Notes under the pieces: generated by a model
The model's input: the letters and a program-made list of their open reading frames with translations, nothing else
Databases searched by the model: none
What the model was told of the DNA's origin: nothing
Shown here: in pieces, positions 42,911-52,538 of the stretch
How the letters are laid out: each line of letters opens with the position of its first letter
Position numbering within the stretch: position 1 is the stretch's first letter
Assembly (NCBI RefSeq): GCF_002198095.1
Contig: NZ_NHMK01000009.1
Span: 1 to 64,000 of the forward strand
Reading direction: 5' to 3'
Source: Deinococcus indicus
Lineage (GTDB): Bacteria > Deinococcota > Deinococci > Deinococcales > Deinococcaceae
DNA length: 64,000 nucleotides
Position numbers and translations under genes: made by a program

Positions 42911-43588
42911 CTACAGCGCGGGCGTGCGGGTGCCCTTGGCGCGGCGGTACAGCTGCGCGGGGCGGCCCACGCCGCTGCGGCGCTCGCCGCTGACGGTCAG
43001 GGTGCCCTGCGACAGCAGCCGCTTGCGGAAGTTGCGTTTGTCCAGTTTGCGGTTCAGGATCGCCTCGAACACGCCCTGCAACTCGGGCAGCGTGAAGGTG
43101 TCGGGCAGGAATTCCAGCGCCAGGTTCGCGTACTCCAGGCGCAGTTGCAGCCGGGCCAGGGCGCGGTCCAGGATCGCTTGGTGGTCGAAGGCGAGGCGGG
43201 GCGGGCGGTGCGCGCTGACCCACTCGGCGCCCAGGGTGTGCCCGCCGCCGCTGACGCTGACCGTGCCGTGCGGCAGCACCGCGAGGTGCGCGACGCTGAC
43301 GATCCGGCCGCGCGGGTCGCGGTTGACCTCGCCGAACGTGAAGAACTGTTCGAGGTGGCGGGGTTCGAGTTCCACGCTGGTCTCGGTGCGCAGTTCGCGC
43401 AGGGCGGCCTCGTGCAGTTCCTCGCCGGGGTGGACGAAACCGCCGGGCAGCGCCCAGTCGCGCGCGTGCGGCAGTTCGCCGCGCTGCACCAGCAGCACCA
43501 TCAGTTCTCCGGCGTGCATGGCGAAGGCGGCGACGTCCACCGCGAGGCCGACCTGGGTGGCCTGCGGGGGAAGGGCGAGGCTGTTCAT
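42911..43588 (-). CDS. Nudix regulator of the NrtR type
   Basis: 225-residue protein. The N-terminal Nudix-like domain has GGFVHPGEELHEAALRELRTETSVEL, where the Nudix box is kept in form but RE-UEE is partly altered, as in transcriptional regulators. A C-terminal winged helix follows (about 150-225; LPELQGVFEAILNRKLDKRNFRKRLLSQGTL), the layout of NrtR, the ADP-ribose-sensing repressor of NAD metabolism. No NAD gene is adjacent, so the regulon is unknown. Its promoter is near consensus, just upstream. Confidence 0.85.
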   Translation of the reverse strand: MNSLALPPQATQVGLAVDVAAFAMHAGELMVLLVQRGELPHARDWALPGGFVHPGEELHEAALRELRTETSVELEPRHLEQFFTFGEVNRDPRGRIVSVAHLAVLPHGTVSVSGGGHTLGAEWVSAHRPPRLAFDHQAILDRALARLQLRLEYANLALEFLPDTFTLPELQGVFEAILNRKLDKRNFRKRLLSQGTLTVSGERRSGVGRPAQLYRRAKGTRTPAL

Positions 43589-43594
43589 CCCTGA

Positions 43595-43624
43595 ATGCTA
43601 GGGTTTGTGTCCCTGGTACGTCAA
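43595..43624 (-). promoter_or_regulatory. Promoter of the Nudix regulator gene
   Basis: -35 TTGACG (43619-43624) and -10 TAGCAT (43595-43600), 18-base spacing; the -10 ends 6 bases before the ATG, so the transcript is leaderless. Confidence 0.75.
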
Positions 43625-43671
43625 GGATAAGTGTCGCTCCACGGGCGGGCGGACGCCTACGCCAGCGCGCT

Positions 43672-45795
43672 TCAGGTCAGGTTTTGGGTGGACAGCGGCA
43701 GTGGCCCGGCCGGCGTGGGCGCCGGGGCGGGCCGCGCCGCCTGCGCCTCGGCCAGCGACACCAGCACGTGCGCGCGCAGCAGTTCCGCCGTACTCCACGC
43801 CTGGAACGGACACCCGCCGGGTCGCAGCGAGTCCCCGGCGAACACCTCGGACACGTGCCCGACGCCGGCCTCCCAGACGTGCCCGGTCAGGCCCGCCAGG
43901 GCCGCGCGCGCCCGGCGCACCTCGCCGCGCGAGAGCAGCAGCTCCACGAACGCCGTCAGCGGCCACGGCCACACCGTCCCCTGGTGGTACGCGGCGTCCC
44001 GCTGCACCTGCGTGCCCCCGTAGTTGCCCCGGTAACGGTCGTCCAGCGGCGACAGCGTGTGCAGCCCGACCGGCGTGAGCAGCTGCGACTCGACCTCGCG
44101 GATCACGCGGTCCACCTGCGCGGGCGTGGTGGGCGTGTCCGGCAGCGCCAGCGCCAGCGCCGCGTTCGGGCGCACGCTGCGGTCCGGGGTGCCGTCGGCG
44201 CTCAGGGTGTCGGCGTACGCGCCGCCCTGCCAGAACGCCGGGAAGGACTCGCGCGCGCGGGCCAGGGCGCCCACGTACTGCGGGCGTTCCCCCAGCGCGT
44301 CCGACAGCCGCGCCTCGGCCCCCAGCGCCGCCAGCCACAGCCCCTGCACCTCGACCGGCTTGCCGTGCCGGGGCGTGACCACCCAGCCCTCCACCTTCAC
44401 GTCCATCCAGGTGAGCTGCACACCCGGCTCGCCCGCCAGCAGCAGCCCGTCGCGGTCGTCGGCGCGGATGCCGTGGTCCGTGCCGCGCAGGTGCCAGTCC
44501 AGCAGTTCCCGCAGCGCCGGCAGTGACGAACGCGCAAAACTCAGGTCGCCGGTCACGCTCACGTAGCGTTCCAGCGCCACGGCCAGCCACAGCGCCCCGT
44601 CCACCGTGTTGAACCCGGCGCCGCCCCCGTCGTCATGGAAGTTGTTGGGTGTCAGGCCCCGGCGCAGGCTGGCCAGGAACGTGCCCAGCAGGTCGCGCGC
44701 CTCGGCGTGCCGGCCGGTCAGCAGGGTCAGGCCCGTCAGGGCGATCATGGAATCCCGGCCCCAGTCCGCGAACCACGGGTACCCGGCGATCACGGTCACG
44801 CCCGCCGGCCGCTCTCGCCGCACCAGATAGGCGTCGGCGGCGACGGCCAGCGTGGCGACCAGTTCGTCGCGCACGCCGCTCGTGTCCTGCGCCCGCCGCG
44901 CCAGTTCACTGCGGCGCGCGGCCTCCTGCGCGTACGCCGCCCAGGGGTCCGTGACCGTGTGCGCGGCCGTCGCGGGCGTCAGGCCCTGCACGACCAGCGC
45001 CGCGCGCCCCCCGCCCGCCGGGAAACTGACCTCCCACAGGTCGCTGCCCAGCGTCACCTCGTGGTCCGGTTCGCCGCGCGCCGCGTCGTGCCGGTAGTAC
45101 ACCCGCTGCGGGTGCGGCTGCGGGCTCAGCGCGTCGATCACCGCGCCCGGCGCGTGCAGCGTGGCCCGCGTGACCGGCCCGCCCTCTGCACGGCCGTCCC
45201 CACTGCCGTCCGGGCTGCCGTCCGGGCCGCGCACCGTCACCTCGCGCCCCCCCGCACTGAACTGCAGCTCCGGCACCCGCGCGTGAACGTGGTGCATATC
45301 GCGGCTCACGAACAGCCCGCCCAGGCGCAGCGTGACCGGCTCGCGGCTCTGGACGTCGTACAGGAACACGGCCGCGCCGGAACCGGGCGGCATGAACACC
45401 CGCCGCCGCACCCGCACGCCCGCGAACAGCTGCTCCCGCTCGGGCAGCAGGTCCCACACGGCCGCGCCGGTCAGCAACTCCAGCCCCCGGCCCTCGAACA
45501 CGCCGGGCGCGATCTCCAGTGCGTGCAGCGTCACCTCGCGCCCCGCCACGCCCAGCGTCTCCAGCGGCGAGATGAAGTGCGTGCGGCGCCGCACCGGCGG
45601 CTGAGCACTGACCACCAGCCCCGAGTAGCAGCGGGTGGGCACGCCCGCCACGCTGCTCAGCGCGAAGCCGCCCAGCCCGTCGGTCAGCAGCACCTCCAGG
45701 TCCGGGTCGCGGGCGGCCAGCGGACCGTACGTGTACACCGACGCGGGGCCAGGGGCGGCGGGACGGACAGGGCCGGAAGTTGAGGAACCGCTCAT
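43672..45795 (-). CDS. Glycogen-debranching enzyme (amylo-alpha-1,6-glucosidase family)
   Basis: 707-residue protein. The N-terminal beta-sandwich (GDE_N type: LEVLLTDGLGGFALSSVAGVPTRCYSGLVVS) is followed by a GH133-type (alpha/alpha)6 barrel with WFADWGRDSMIALTGL, GFNTVDGALWLAVALERY, LTWMDVK and QGTVWPWPL. It hydrolyses the alpha-1,6 branch residue of glycogen or other glucans. The start ATG at 45795 has a CATGCT box 6 bases upstream. The gene has no close glycogen-metabolism neighbours in this window. It is divergent from infC. Confidence 0.9.
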   Translation of the reverse strand: MSGSSTSGPVRPAAPGPASVYTYGPLAARDPDLEVLLTDGLGGFALSSVAGVPTRCYSGLVVSAQPPVRRRTHFISPLETLGVAGREVTLHALEIAPGVFEGRGLELLTGAAVWDLLPEREQLFAGVRVRRRVFMPPGSGAAVFLYDVQSREPVTLRLGGLFVSRDMHHVHARVPELQFSAGGREVTVRGPDGSPDGSGDGRAEGGPVTRATLHAPGAVIDALSPQPHPQRVYYRHDAARGEPDHEVTLGSDLWEVSFPAGGGRAALVVQGLTPATAAHTVTDPWAAYAQEAARRSELARRAQDTSGVRDELVATLAVAADAYLVRRERPAGVTVIAGYPWFADWGRDSMIALTGLTLLTGRHAEARDLLGTFLASLRRGLTPNNFHDDGGGAGFNTVDGALWLAVALERYVSVTGDLSFARSSLPALRELLDWHLRGTDHGIRADDRDGLLLAGEPGVQLTWMDVKVEGWVVTPRHGKPVEVQGLWLAALGAEARLSDALGERPQYVGALARARESFPAFWQGGAYADTLSADGTPDRSVRPNAALALALPDTPTTPAQVDRVIREVESQLLTPVGLHTLSPLDDRYRGNYGGTQVQRDAAYHQGTVWPWPLTAFVELLLSRGEVRRARAALAGLTGHVWEAGVGHVSEVFAGDSLRPGGCPFQAWSTAELLRAHVLVSLAEAQAARPAPAPTPAGPLPLSTQNLT

Positions 45796-45927
45796 GCCCA
45801 CAGCATGGCAGACGCCCGGTGGGTCGGCGCCACGCAGCCGCGTGGTAGACTGAGCCTCATTCGCCCGCGAACCGTCGTGGGCAACAGCCGCCCGGACGGC
45901 CAGCGTGCACCGGGCGCGTAAGAGGTG

Positions 45928-46539
<612 letters not shown>

Positions 46540-46579
46540 ACGCCGGTCGGACCACCCACTGCTGAGCACTGACCCAGCA

Positions 46580-46624
46580 CAGAACGCGCGGCCTGCCCTG
46601 TACCGGGGTGGGCCGCGCATTCTG
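46580..46624 (+). terminator. Hairpin after infC
   Basis: AGAACGCGCGGCC pairs with GGCCGCGCATTCT (one mismatch), 40 bases after the stop. Confidence 0.6.
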
Positions 46625-46773
46625 TCGGGAGGATCGGTGCGGATGAACGGACGCTCAGTGCGTCGGCAGCCCGCATTGTTGCCCGCCCCTCAATCCCCCG
46701 GATGCTTTATTTTATAAACTGACGTGCGCTTCGGGCCGGATCACCCCGACCCCCACCCCAAGGAGAACCCACC

Positions 46774-47019
46774 ATGATCAAGATGTACACGACCAGCTGG
46801 TGCCCCGACTGCCACGCCACCAAACGCGCCCTGACCAGCAAGGGCCTCGCCTTCGAAGAAATCAACATCGAACAGGACGACCAGGCCGCCCAGTACGTCA
46901 TGAGCGTCAACGGCGGCAAACGCAGCGTCCCCACCCTCGTCCACGGCGACGTGGCCGCCAGCCTCAGCGGCTTCCGCCCCCAGAAACTCGACGCCTTCCT
47001 GGCCGAAGCCGGACTGTAA
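46774..47019 (+). CDS. Glutaredoxin-like / mycoredoxin-type protein
   Basis: 81-residue thioredoxin-fold protein with the redox motif CPDC (MIKMYTTSWCPDCHATKRAL) and a later SVPTLV cis-Pro loop. Such small redoxins reduce bacillithiol- or mycothiol-like mixed disulfides or donate electrons to ribonucleotide reductase. Deinococcus uses bacillithiol, so a bacilliredoxin-like or NrdH-like role is plausible but not proven by sequence. AAGGAG lies 8 bases before the ATG. An AT-rich TTTATTTTATAAA stretch at 46706-46718 is the probable promoter region. Confidence 0.9.
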   Translation: MIKMYTTSWCPDCHATKRALTSKGLAFEEINIEQDDQAAQYVMSVNGGKRSVPTLVHGDVAASLSGFRPQKLDAFLAEAGL

Positions 47020-47033
47020 AACACGTCGAAAGT

Positions 47034-47092
47034 TAAAAGTTGATGGTTGATGGAGGACACCCCTCTATCAACCATCAACCTTTGACCATCAC
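47034..47092. repeat. TTGATGG hairpin repeat, copy 2
   Basis: TTGATGGTTGATGGAGG ... CTATCAACCATCAACC forms a hairpin. The TGA of the convergent phosphatase is inside its right edge (TGATGG on the minus strand). Confidence 0.7.
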
Positions 47093-48119
47093 CCCCTGCG
47101 CAGTCGGGCGGCCTCGCGCGCGGTCACCACGCCGTCCTCTGCCACCGTGTACGCCCAGACGGTCAGTGCGTCCGGCGTGATCTCCAGGCGCAGGAAGCCC
47201 GGCTGACCGTACGCCGCGAACGCCGCCGGGCGCACGCCGACCGGGCCATCCCCCACCTCGCCCGCCGCGCCCGACACGGCCGTCCACATGCCCGCGCAAC
47301 CCGGCTGCGGCGCGAAGACCTCCAGCGCGTGCACGTGCCCGCTGAGAATCACGTCGGCCACGCCGCACGCCGCGCCGTACAGGTCCCGCACCGCGCCGCC
47401 CTTCTGGAACGTCAGCGGCAGGTCGTCGTACTCACCGGCATCCCCGTGTTTCCCGTTACTGAACAGCGGGTGATGCCCCAGCACCAGCCGCCAGCGCGCC
47501 CCGCTGCCCCGCACCGCGCCCGCGAGCCACGCCCGCTGAGCGGCCACGCGCCACCCGGCCGGTCCGCAGGGCGCAGGCCCGGCAGGTACGCAGCCAGCGG
47601 CGCCGTATCCACCGCGAAGAACTCCGCCAACGCCCCGACCAGCGCGCGGTACGACCGGCCCGGCATCACCCACTGCGCGTTCAGCCGCGAATACGCCACC
47701 TGAACCTCCGCGCCACGCGCATCGGCACCGTCACCGCCCACCAGCCACGACTCGTCATGATTGCCCGGCACCATCAGGAACGGCACGCCCAGCGGCCCGT
47801 ACACGTCCGCGAACCGCTCCCGGAACAACGGCGAGGACGCGTCCTTCGGCCCGGACGGGTAGAAATTATCCCCCAGCCCCACCCCCAGGTCACAGCCCTC
47901 CCGCGCGCAGACCTCCCGCATGGCGGCCGCCACCCGCCACTGCACGTCCGTCCCCGTGCCCTGATCCCCCATCACCAGCACCCGCAGCCGATCAGCGGGC
48001 AGGGTCGGGAGGCCCGCCTGCACGTCCGGCACGTTCATGTTGTCTGTCAGGCGCGGCGCGCAGGCCACCAGCAATCCCCCCAGGACCAGCGCCAGCCCCA
48101 TCCTCAACCTTGGCAACAT
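47089..48119 (-). pseudogene. Metallophosphoesterase lipoprotein with a frameshift
   Basis: Purple-acid-phosphatase-like lipoprotein (lipobox LVAC, Cys20). The 5' frame carries VMGDQGTG, GDNFYPSG, PGNHDE and VDTAPLAAYLPG; the 3' part, LVLGHHPLFSNGKHGD and LSGHVHALE, is in another frame. The switch falls near 47555-47575, in CCGGCCGGG, and fits loss of one base. The metal-ligand set is otherwise complete, so the gene was functional until recently, or the shift is a sequence error. GGAGGAGA upstream of the ATG supports the start. Both frames overlap over 47412-47673. Confidence 0.8.
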
Positions 48120-48136
48120 GCGCCCACTCTCCTCCG

Positions 48137-48142
48137 TACACT
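48137..48142 (+). promoter_or_regulatory. Possible -10 of the DUF805 gene
   Basis: TACACT, about 36 bases before the ATG; it would give a short leader holding the GGGAGA ribosome site. Confidence 0.4.
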
Positions 48143-48178
48143 GCCCTCAAGCAACACGCTGCGCCACAGGGAGACACC

Positions 48179-48634
48179 ATGAACGACTACGTCAATGCCA
48201 TCCGCAACAACTACGCCAACTTTCAGGGCCGCGCCCGCCGCCGCGAGTACTGGATGTACACCCTGATCAACAGCATCATCACGTTCGTGCTGGCCATCCC
48301 GATCTCCGGTGTCCTGATGGGCCTGGCCATGCAGACCGACGCTGGCATGGATCCCAGCGCCGCCCTGACCGGCAGCACCCTGATCTTCGCCGCGATCTAC
48401 GCGCTCTACGCACTCGCTACCTTCATTCCCAGCCTCGCCATCGCCGTGCGCCGCCTGCACGACACCGGCAAGAGCGGCTGGTGGTACCTGCTGAACCTCG
48501 TGCCCTTCGGTAGCCTCGTGGTCCTCGTCTTCATGGTCCTCGACAGCGAAAGCGGCAGCAACAAGTGGGGCCCCAACCCCAAAGGCCTGACCGGCAGCGC
48601 TACCCCCGCGCAGACCTCTGTGCAGAACTGGTAA
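48179..48634 (+). CDS. DUF805 membrane protein
   Basis: 151-residue small membrane protein: a short cytosolic start NYANFQGRARRREYWMYTL (the family's conserved GRxxRxxYW), then three or four transmembrane helices and the RRLHDTGKSGWWYLL motif. Family function is unknown. GGGAGA 5 bases before the ATG supports the start. Confidence 0.92.
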   Translation: MNDYVNAIRNNYANFQGRARRREYWMYTLINSIITFVLAIPISGVLMGLAMQTDAGMDPSAALTGSTLIFAAIYALYALATFIPSLAIAVRRLHDTGKSGWWYLLNLVPFGSLVVLVFMVLDSESGSNKWGPNPKGLTGSATPAQTSVQNW

Positions 48635-48737
48635 GCCTCCGCCCTGAACGCCGCCTCCGGTCGCCTGGGGCGGCGTTCCTGCATGAGGGCCGCACCTGCG
48701 CCCAGACGAGTGCCACCCGCACGGCTACGCTGAGGGC

Positions 48738-49256
48738 ATGATCGGAATGTCAGGAACGATGAGGGCCGCCCTGCTGACTGGAATGCTGGGCTGGCTTGGG
48801 CTGGGCGGTGCGGGCGGCGCACACGCCGCCGACTGGAGTGTCGGCGCGCAGGTCGCGGGCGGCGCCGCCGTCAGCGGGTCCGGCGCAGCGGTGGCCGAAG
48901 GGGGCGTTCAGGTTGCCGTGACCGGCACGCTGCCCGGCCCGGCCGGCGCGGTACGCGGCACGCTGGAACTGAACGCCGCCACGCCCGGCGCGTTCAGCCG
49001 CGCGTTCCTGCGCGTGGACGCCACGTACCTGCGCCCCGGCGGTGACTGGTACTACGGGGTGGAGGCCGGGACGGGCGTCAGCCTGGACGTCCGCACGTCG
49101 GATTCCGGGTTGCCGGACGCGCTGCTCTCACCGGTCGCACTGGCGAACGCGCACGCCCTGGTGGGCTGGCGCGGCCCCGGCGTGAACGTGGAAGGCATCG
49201 TGCGGGCCGGACCGACCAGCCTGATCGGCCTGCGCGTCCTGGTGCCTCTGCGCTGA
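48738..49256 (+). CDS. Exported, possibly beta-barrel, protein of unknown function
   Basis: 172-residue protein with a Sec signal peptide (cleavage near HAADW, about residue 30). The mature part alternates strands (VGAQVAGGAAVSGSG..., AFLRVDATYLRP, YYGVEAGTGVSL, VEGIVRAG) and resembles a small outer-membrane or surface barrel. TACGCT (48726-48731) ends 6 bases before the ATG (leaderless). The gene ends 4 bases before the GNAT start. Confidence 0.7.
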   Translation: MIGMSGTMRAALLTGMLGWLGLGGAGGAHAADWSVGAQVAGGAAVSGSGAAVAEGGVQVAVTGTLPGPAGAVRGTLELNAATPGAFSRAFLRVDATYLRPGGDWYYGVEAGTGVSLDVRTSDSGLPDALLSPVALANAHALVGWRGPGVNVEGIVRAGPTSLIGLRVLVPLR

Positions 49257-49260
49257 TGCG

Positions 49261-49821
49261 GTGTGGTGCGTGACCCTGACCGCGCACGTCACGCCCCGCG
49301 CGGCCCTCACGCCGGAACTGGAGGCCGGGTTGCGGTCGCTGCTGATCGCCGCGTACCCGCACTTCGCGGACTTCTGGGCGGGTACGTCGTACTGGGGTAG
49401 CGAACCGGAGTGGCACCTGTGGCTGGCCGACCCGGCTGGAGTGCCGGTGGCGCAGATGGGATTCGGGCGGCGTGTGGCGGAGATCGGGGGGCGTGACGTG
49501 ACCATCGTGGGGGTGGGCGGCGTCGCCACGCACCCCGCATTCCAGCGCCGTGGCTTGGGCCGCCGACTGCTGCGCGACCTGCACGCCTTCCTGCAGACGC
49601 TCCCGGACGTGGAATTCGCGTTCCTGCAATGCCGCGAGGAGGTCGTCCCGTTCTACGAGAGCGGCGGATTCGTCCGCGTGCCGAATCCCGCCCACTACCT
49701 CGACCCGGACGAGGACCAGTGGGTCACGAACGCCGGTCCCACCCTGATCCTGCCCGTCCACGCCGCCCTGCGGGACTGGCCGGTGGGGGAGAGGATGAAC
49801 CTGCGCGGATGGCCGTGGTGA
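49261..49821 (+). CDS. GNAT-family N-acetyltransferase
   Basis: 186-residue acetyltransferase. The acetyl-CoA motif A is VGGVATHPAFQRRGLGRRLLRDL, with Q/R-x-x-G-x-G/A in RRGLGR, and motif B is FYESGGFVRV. It loosely resembles aminoglycoside 2'-N-acetyltransferases, but no substrate residues can be assigned. The start is GTG at 49261, 4 bases after the upstream stop; GTG at 49270 is an equal alternative. Confidence 0.8.
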   Translation: MWCVTLTAHVTPRAALTPELEAGLRSLLIAAYPHFADFWAGTSYWGSEPEWHLWLADPAGVPVAQMGFGRRVAEIGGRDVTIVGVGGVATHPAFQRRGLGRRLLRDLHAFLQTLPDVEFAFLQCREEVVPFYESGGFVRVPNPAHYLDPDEDQWVTNAGPTLILPVHAALRDWPVGERMNLRGWPW

Positions 49822-49870
49822 GGAAGCAGATGAGGCAGTGACGGTCCTGTCAGTCAGTTAAGCTCGGTTT

Positions 49871-50266
49871 ATGCGACGACTCCTGGCATCCATCCTGATC
49901 CTCGGCGCCTCCGGCGCGGGCTGGCTCGGTTCAGCGCAGGCGCAGCAGAGCTGCAACGCTCCGGCGGGGACTTTTGACCGGGTGTACTGCGACGCCAAGC
50001 TGCTGATCCGCGCGGATGACGAGCTGAACGTGACCTACCAGAAGCTCCTGAAGAGATTGACGCCCCAGGCGCAGCAGACCCTGCGGCAGACGCAGCGGAA
50101 CTGGATGAAGGAACGCGACTCGACCTGTGTGGACGTCGATCCGCGCTGGGGAAGCGTGGTGTACAGCGACTGTGCGGCGCGCAAGACCGTGGACCGACTC
50201 AATTTCCTTAATGACCGCCTACGGGAGTGTCTGAGTACCGGCTGCCAGCCCAGCAAACTGCGCTGA
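49871..50266 (+). CDS. LprI-like (DUF1311) secreted protein
   Basis: 131-residue exported protein: signal peptide (cleavage near AQAQQ), then a helical Cys-rich domain of the LprI/DUF1311 family (ADDELNVTYQKLLKRL, RNWMKERDSTC, YSDCAARKTVDRLNFL). Family members include a lysozyme inhibitor. Six Cys are spaced for disulfides. TAAGCT (49859-49864) ends 6 bases before the ATG (leaderless). Confidence 0.85.
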   Translation: MRRLLASILILGASGAGWLGSAQAQQSCNAPAGTFDRVYCDAKLLIRADDELNVTYQKLLKRLTPQAQQTLRQTQRNWMKERDSTCVDVDPRWGSVVYSDCAARKTVDRLNFLNDRLRECLSTGCQPSKLR

Positions 50267-50292
50267 CCTTGCCGCTGCGTGCTCCTGGGCGC

Positions 50293-50298
50293 TATCCT
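50293..50298 (+). promoter_or_regulatory. -10 of the thrS leader transcript
   Basis: TATCCT ends 6 bases before the leader-peptide ATG at 50305. Confidence 0.55.
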
Positions 50299-50304
50299 GA
50301 CCGC

Positions 50305-50406
50305 ATGAAGCTTCCCGCCCGTCACTCCGGTCTGGTGATGCGTGGCGTGGGGCTGCACCGAATGCCGCTGTTGCCCGGACTGGTCACGCGAACTCTCCGC
50401 GCCTGA
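50305..50406 (+). CDS. Putative Thr-containing leader peptide of thrS
   Basis: 33-codon leaderless ORF with Thr codons ACG (50386) and ACT (50392) in the last seven, stopping at TGA 50404-50406 inside the first arm of the following hairpin. No homologue is recognised; the case rests on position, leaderless promoter and codon placement. Confidence 0.5.
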   Translation: MKLPARHSGLVMRGVGLHRMPLLPGLVTRTLRA

Positions 50407-50432
50407 GAACCCACCTTCCGTGGTTCTCAGGC
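50401..50432 (+). promoter_or_regulatory. Attenuator-like hairpin before thrS
   Basis: GCCTGAGAACC (50401-50411) pairs with GGTTCTCAGGC (50422-50432), an 11-bp perfect stem, followed by GTTTCG. CCGGTCTG (50327-50334) is complementary to CAGACCGG (50450-50457) and could form a competing structure. No T-box consensus is present. Confidence 0.5.
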
Positions 50433-50514
50433 GTTTCGCTGGGTGTGGTCAGACCGGGCTTTCTCTATGCACTTGGGTGGGCGCCACAGGCGACCTGCCG
50501 GAAAAGAGGTTGAT

Positions 50515-52464
50515 ATGCACGTAGTTCTTCCCGACGGTAAACAACTGGAACTCGCTCAGGGCGCCACCGCGCTGGACGCCGCGCGGGCCATCGGTGAACG
50601 CCTCGCCGGTGACGCCGTCGCCGCCACCGCGAACGGTGAACTGGTGGACCTGATGACCCCCCTGCCCGACGGCGCGGCCATCACGCTGATCACCAAGAAG
50701 AACCCGGCCGACGCCGCGCCGCTGTTCCGGCACTCGCTGGGCCACGTCATGAGTCAGGCGGTCGGCGAGTACTACCGCGCCAAGGGGTACGCGGACGACC
50801 AGATCAAGCGCGGTGTGGGCCCCAGCATCGAGAACGGCTGGTACCAGGATTTCGACCTGCCCGAACCCATCAAGGAAGAGGACCTGCCGGAAATCGAGAA
50901 GGTCATGCGGGACATCATCAGCCGCAACCTGCCGTTCACGCGCCGCGAGATCACCCGCGCCGAGGGCCTCGCGCAGTTCCCGCACGACCCGTACAAGCAG
51001 GAACTCATCGCGGGCCTCCCCGAGGACGAACCCATCACGTTCTACACCCAGGGTGACTACACGGACCTGTGCCGTGGACCGCACTTCCCGAGCACGGGCC
51101 GCCTGCCCGGCGCGTTCAAGCTCATGAGCACGTCCGGCGCGTACTGGCGCGGCAACGAGAAGAACCCCATCCTGCAACGCGTGTACGGCGTGGCGTTCGC
51201 CACCCAGAAGGAACTCGACGAGTACCTGCACGCCCTGGAAGAAGCCAAGCGCCGCGACCACCGCAAACTCGGCAAGGAACTCGAACTATTCACCATCGAC
51301 CCCATGGTCGGCAAGGGCCTCCCGCTGTGGCTGCCGAACGGCACGGTCCTGCGCGAGGAACTCACCGCGTTCCTCAAGGAACAGCAGTTCAAACGCGGGT
51401 ACCAGGGGGTCATCACGCCCAACATCGGGAACCTCGACCTGTACCGCACCAGCGGCCACTACCCCTACTACGCCGAATCGCAGTTCAACCCCATCGAGGT
51501 CGATGAAGAGCAGTACATGCTCAAACCCATGAACTGCCCGCACCACGTGCGCATCTACGGCAGCAAACCGCGCAGTTACCGCGATCTGCCGGTCCGACTG
51601 GCAGAATTCGGCACGGTGTACCGCTATGAGCAGAGCGGCGAACTGAACGGCCTGACCCGCGTGCGCGGCTTCACGCAGGACGACGCGCACATCTTCTGCC
51701 GCCCGGACCAGCTGAAAAGGGAATTCCTGGACGTCCTCGACCTGACGGTGCTGGTCCTGAAGACTTTCGGCATGACCGACGTGCGCTTCCGCGTCGGCAC
51801 CCGCGACCCCGAGTCGGACAAGTACGTCGGCGACGAGGCCAACTGGACCCTCGCCGAGAAGCAGATCATCGAGGCTGTCGAGGAAGTCGGCCTGCCGTAC
51901 ACCATTGAACCTGGCGACGCCGCCTTCTACGGCCCCAAACTCGACTTCGTCGTCAAGGACGTCCTGGGCCGCGAATGGCAGCTCGGCACCATCCAGGTCG
52001 ACTACAACCTGCCTGAACGCTTCGACATCAGCTACGTCGGCGAGGACGGCCAGGACCACCGCCCGATCATGATCCACCGCGCCCCGTTCGGCAGCGTCGA
52101 ACGCTTCACCGGCATCCTGATCGAACACTACGCCGGGGACTTCCCGCTGTGGCTCGCGCCCCGCCAGATCATGATCATCCCCATCGCCGACCGCCACAAC
52201 GACTACGCCTGGCAGTTGCGGGACGAACTGCACGCCGCCGGCCTGCGCGCCGAAGTCGACGACTCCTCCAACCGCATGAACGCCAAGGTCCGCACCGCCG
52301 AACTCAGCAAGATCCCCGTCATGCTGATCGTCGGCGACAAGGAACAGGAAGGCCGCGAAGTCAGCGTCCGAGAACGCACCCCCGAAGGCCTCAAGGAACG
52401 CAAAGGCGTCGCCTTCGACGACCTGAGAAGCGAACTGCTCACGCGGTACAAGACCCGCGCCTGA
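50515..52464 (+). CDS. thrS: Threonyl-tRNA synthetase
   Basis: 649-residue class II synthetase. A TGS domain (about 1-60) is followed by the editing domain with HSLGH (about residues 75-79) and DLCRGPH, the catalytic core with motif 2 (FGTVYRYEQSGELNGLTRVRGF) and motif 3 (APFGSVERFTGILIEH), and a C-terminal anticodon-binding domain (about 540-645). The metal ligand Cys is in MNCPHH. The start ATG at 50515 has AAGAGG upstream. Expression may be set by the leader peptide and hairpin upstream. Ends at a strong terminator. Confidence 0.97.
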   Translation: MHVVLPDGKQLELAQGATALDAARAIGERLAGDAVAATANGELVDLMTPLPDGAAITLITKKNPADAAPLFRHSLGHVMSQAVGEYYRAKGYADDQIKRGVGPSIENGWYQDFDLPEPIKEEDLPEIEKVMRDIISRNLPFTRREITRAEGLAQFPHDPYKQELIAGLPEDEPITFYTQGDYTDLCRGPHFPSTGRLPGAFKLMSTSGAYWRGNEKNPILQRVYGVAFATQKELDEYLHALEEAKRRDHRKLGKELELFTIDPMVGKGLPLWLPNGTVLREELTAFLKEQQFKRGYQGVITPNIGNLDLYRTSGHYPYYAESQFNPIEVDEEQYMLKPMNCPHHVRIYGSKPRSYRDLPVRLAEFGTVYRYEQSGELNGLTRVRGFTQDDAHIFCRPDQLKREFLDVLDLTVLVLKTFGMTDVRFRVGTRDPESDKYVGDEANWTLAEKQIIEAVEEVGLPYTIEPGDAAFYGPKLDFVVKDVLGREWQLGTIQVDYNLPERFDISYVGEDGQDHRPIMIHRAPFGSVERFTGILIEHYAGDFPLWLAPRQIMIIPIADRHNDYAWQLRDELHAAGLRAEVDDSSNRMNAKVRTAELSKIPVMLIVGDKEQEGREVSVRERTPEGLKERKGVAFDDLRSELLTRYKTRA

Positions 52465-52479
52465 AGGACGGCAGGAGTT

Positions 52480-52513
52480 GGGGTGACCGTTATGCAGTAC
52501 GGTCACCCCTTTT
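52480..52513 (+). terminator. Terminator of thrS
   Basis: 11-bp perfect stem GGGGTGACCGT/ACGGTCACCCC with an 8-base loop and TTTT directly after. Confidence 0.9.
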
Positions 52514-52538
52514 CAGTTACAGCAGCGGATTGATTCCC

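Noticed and set aside
50266..50515. T-box riboswitch before thrS
   Set aside because: No T-box bulge consensus (GGTGGNACCGCG) and no Specifier-loop arrangement were found; a leader-peptide layout fits better.
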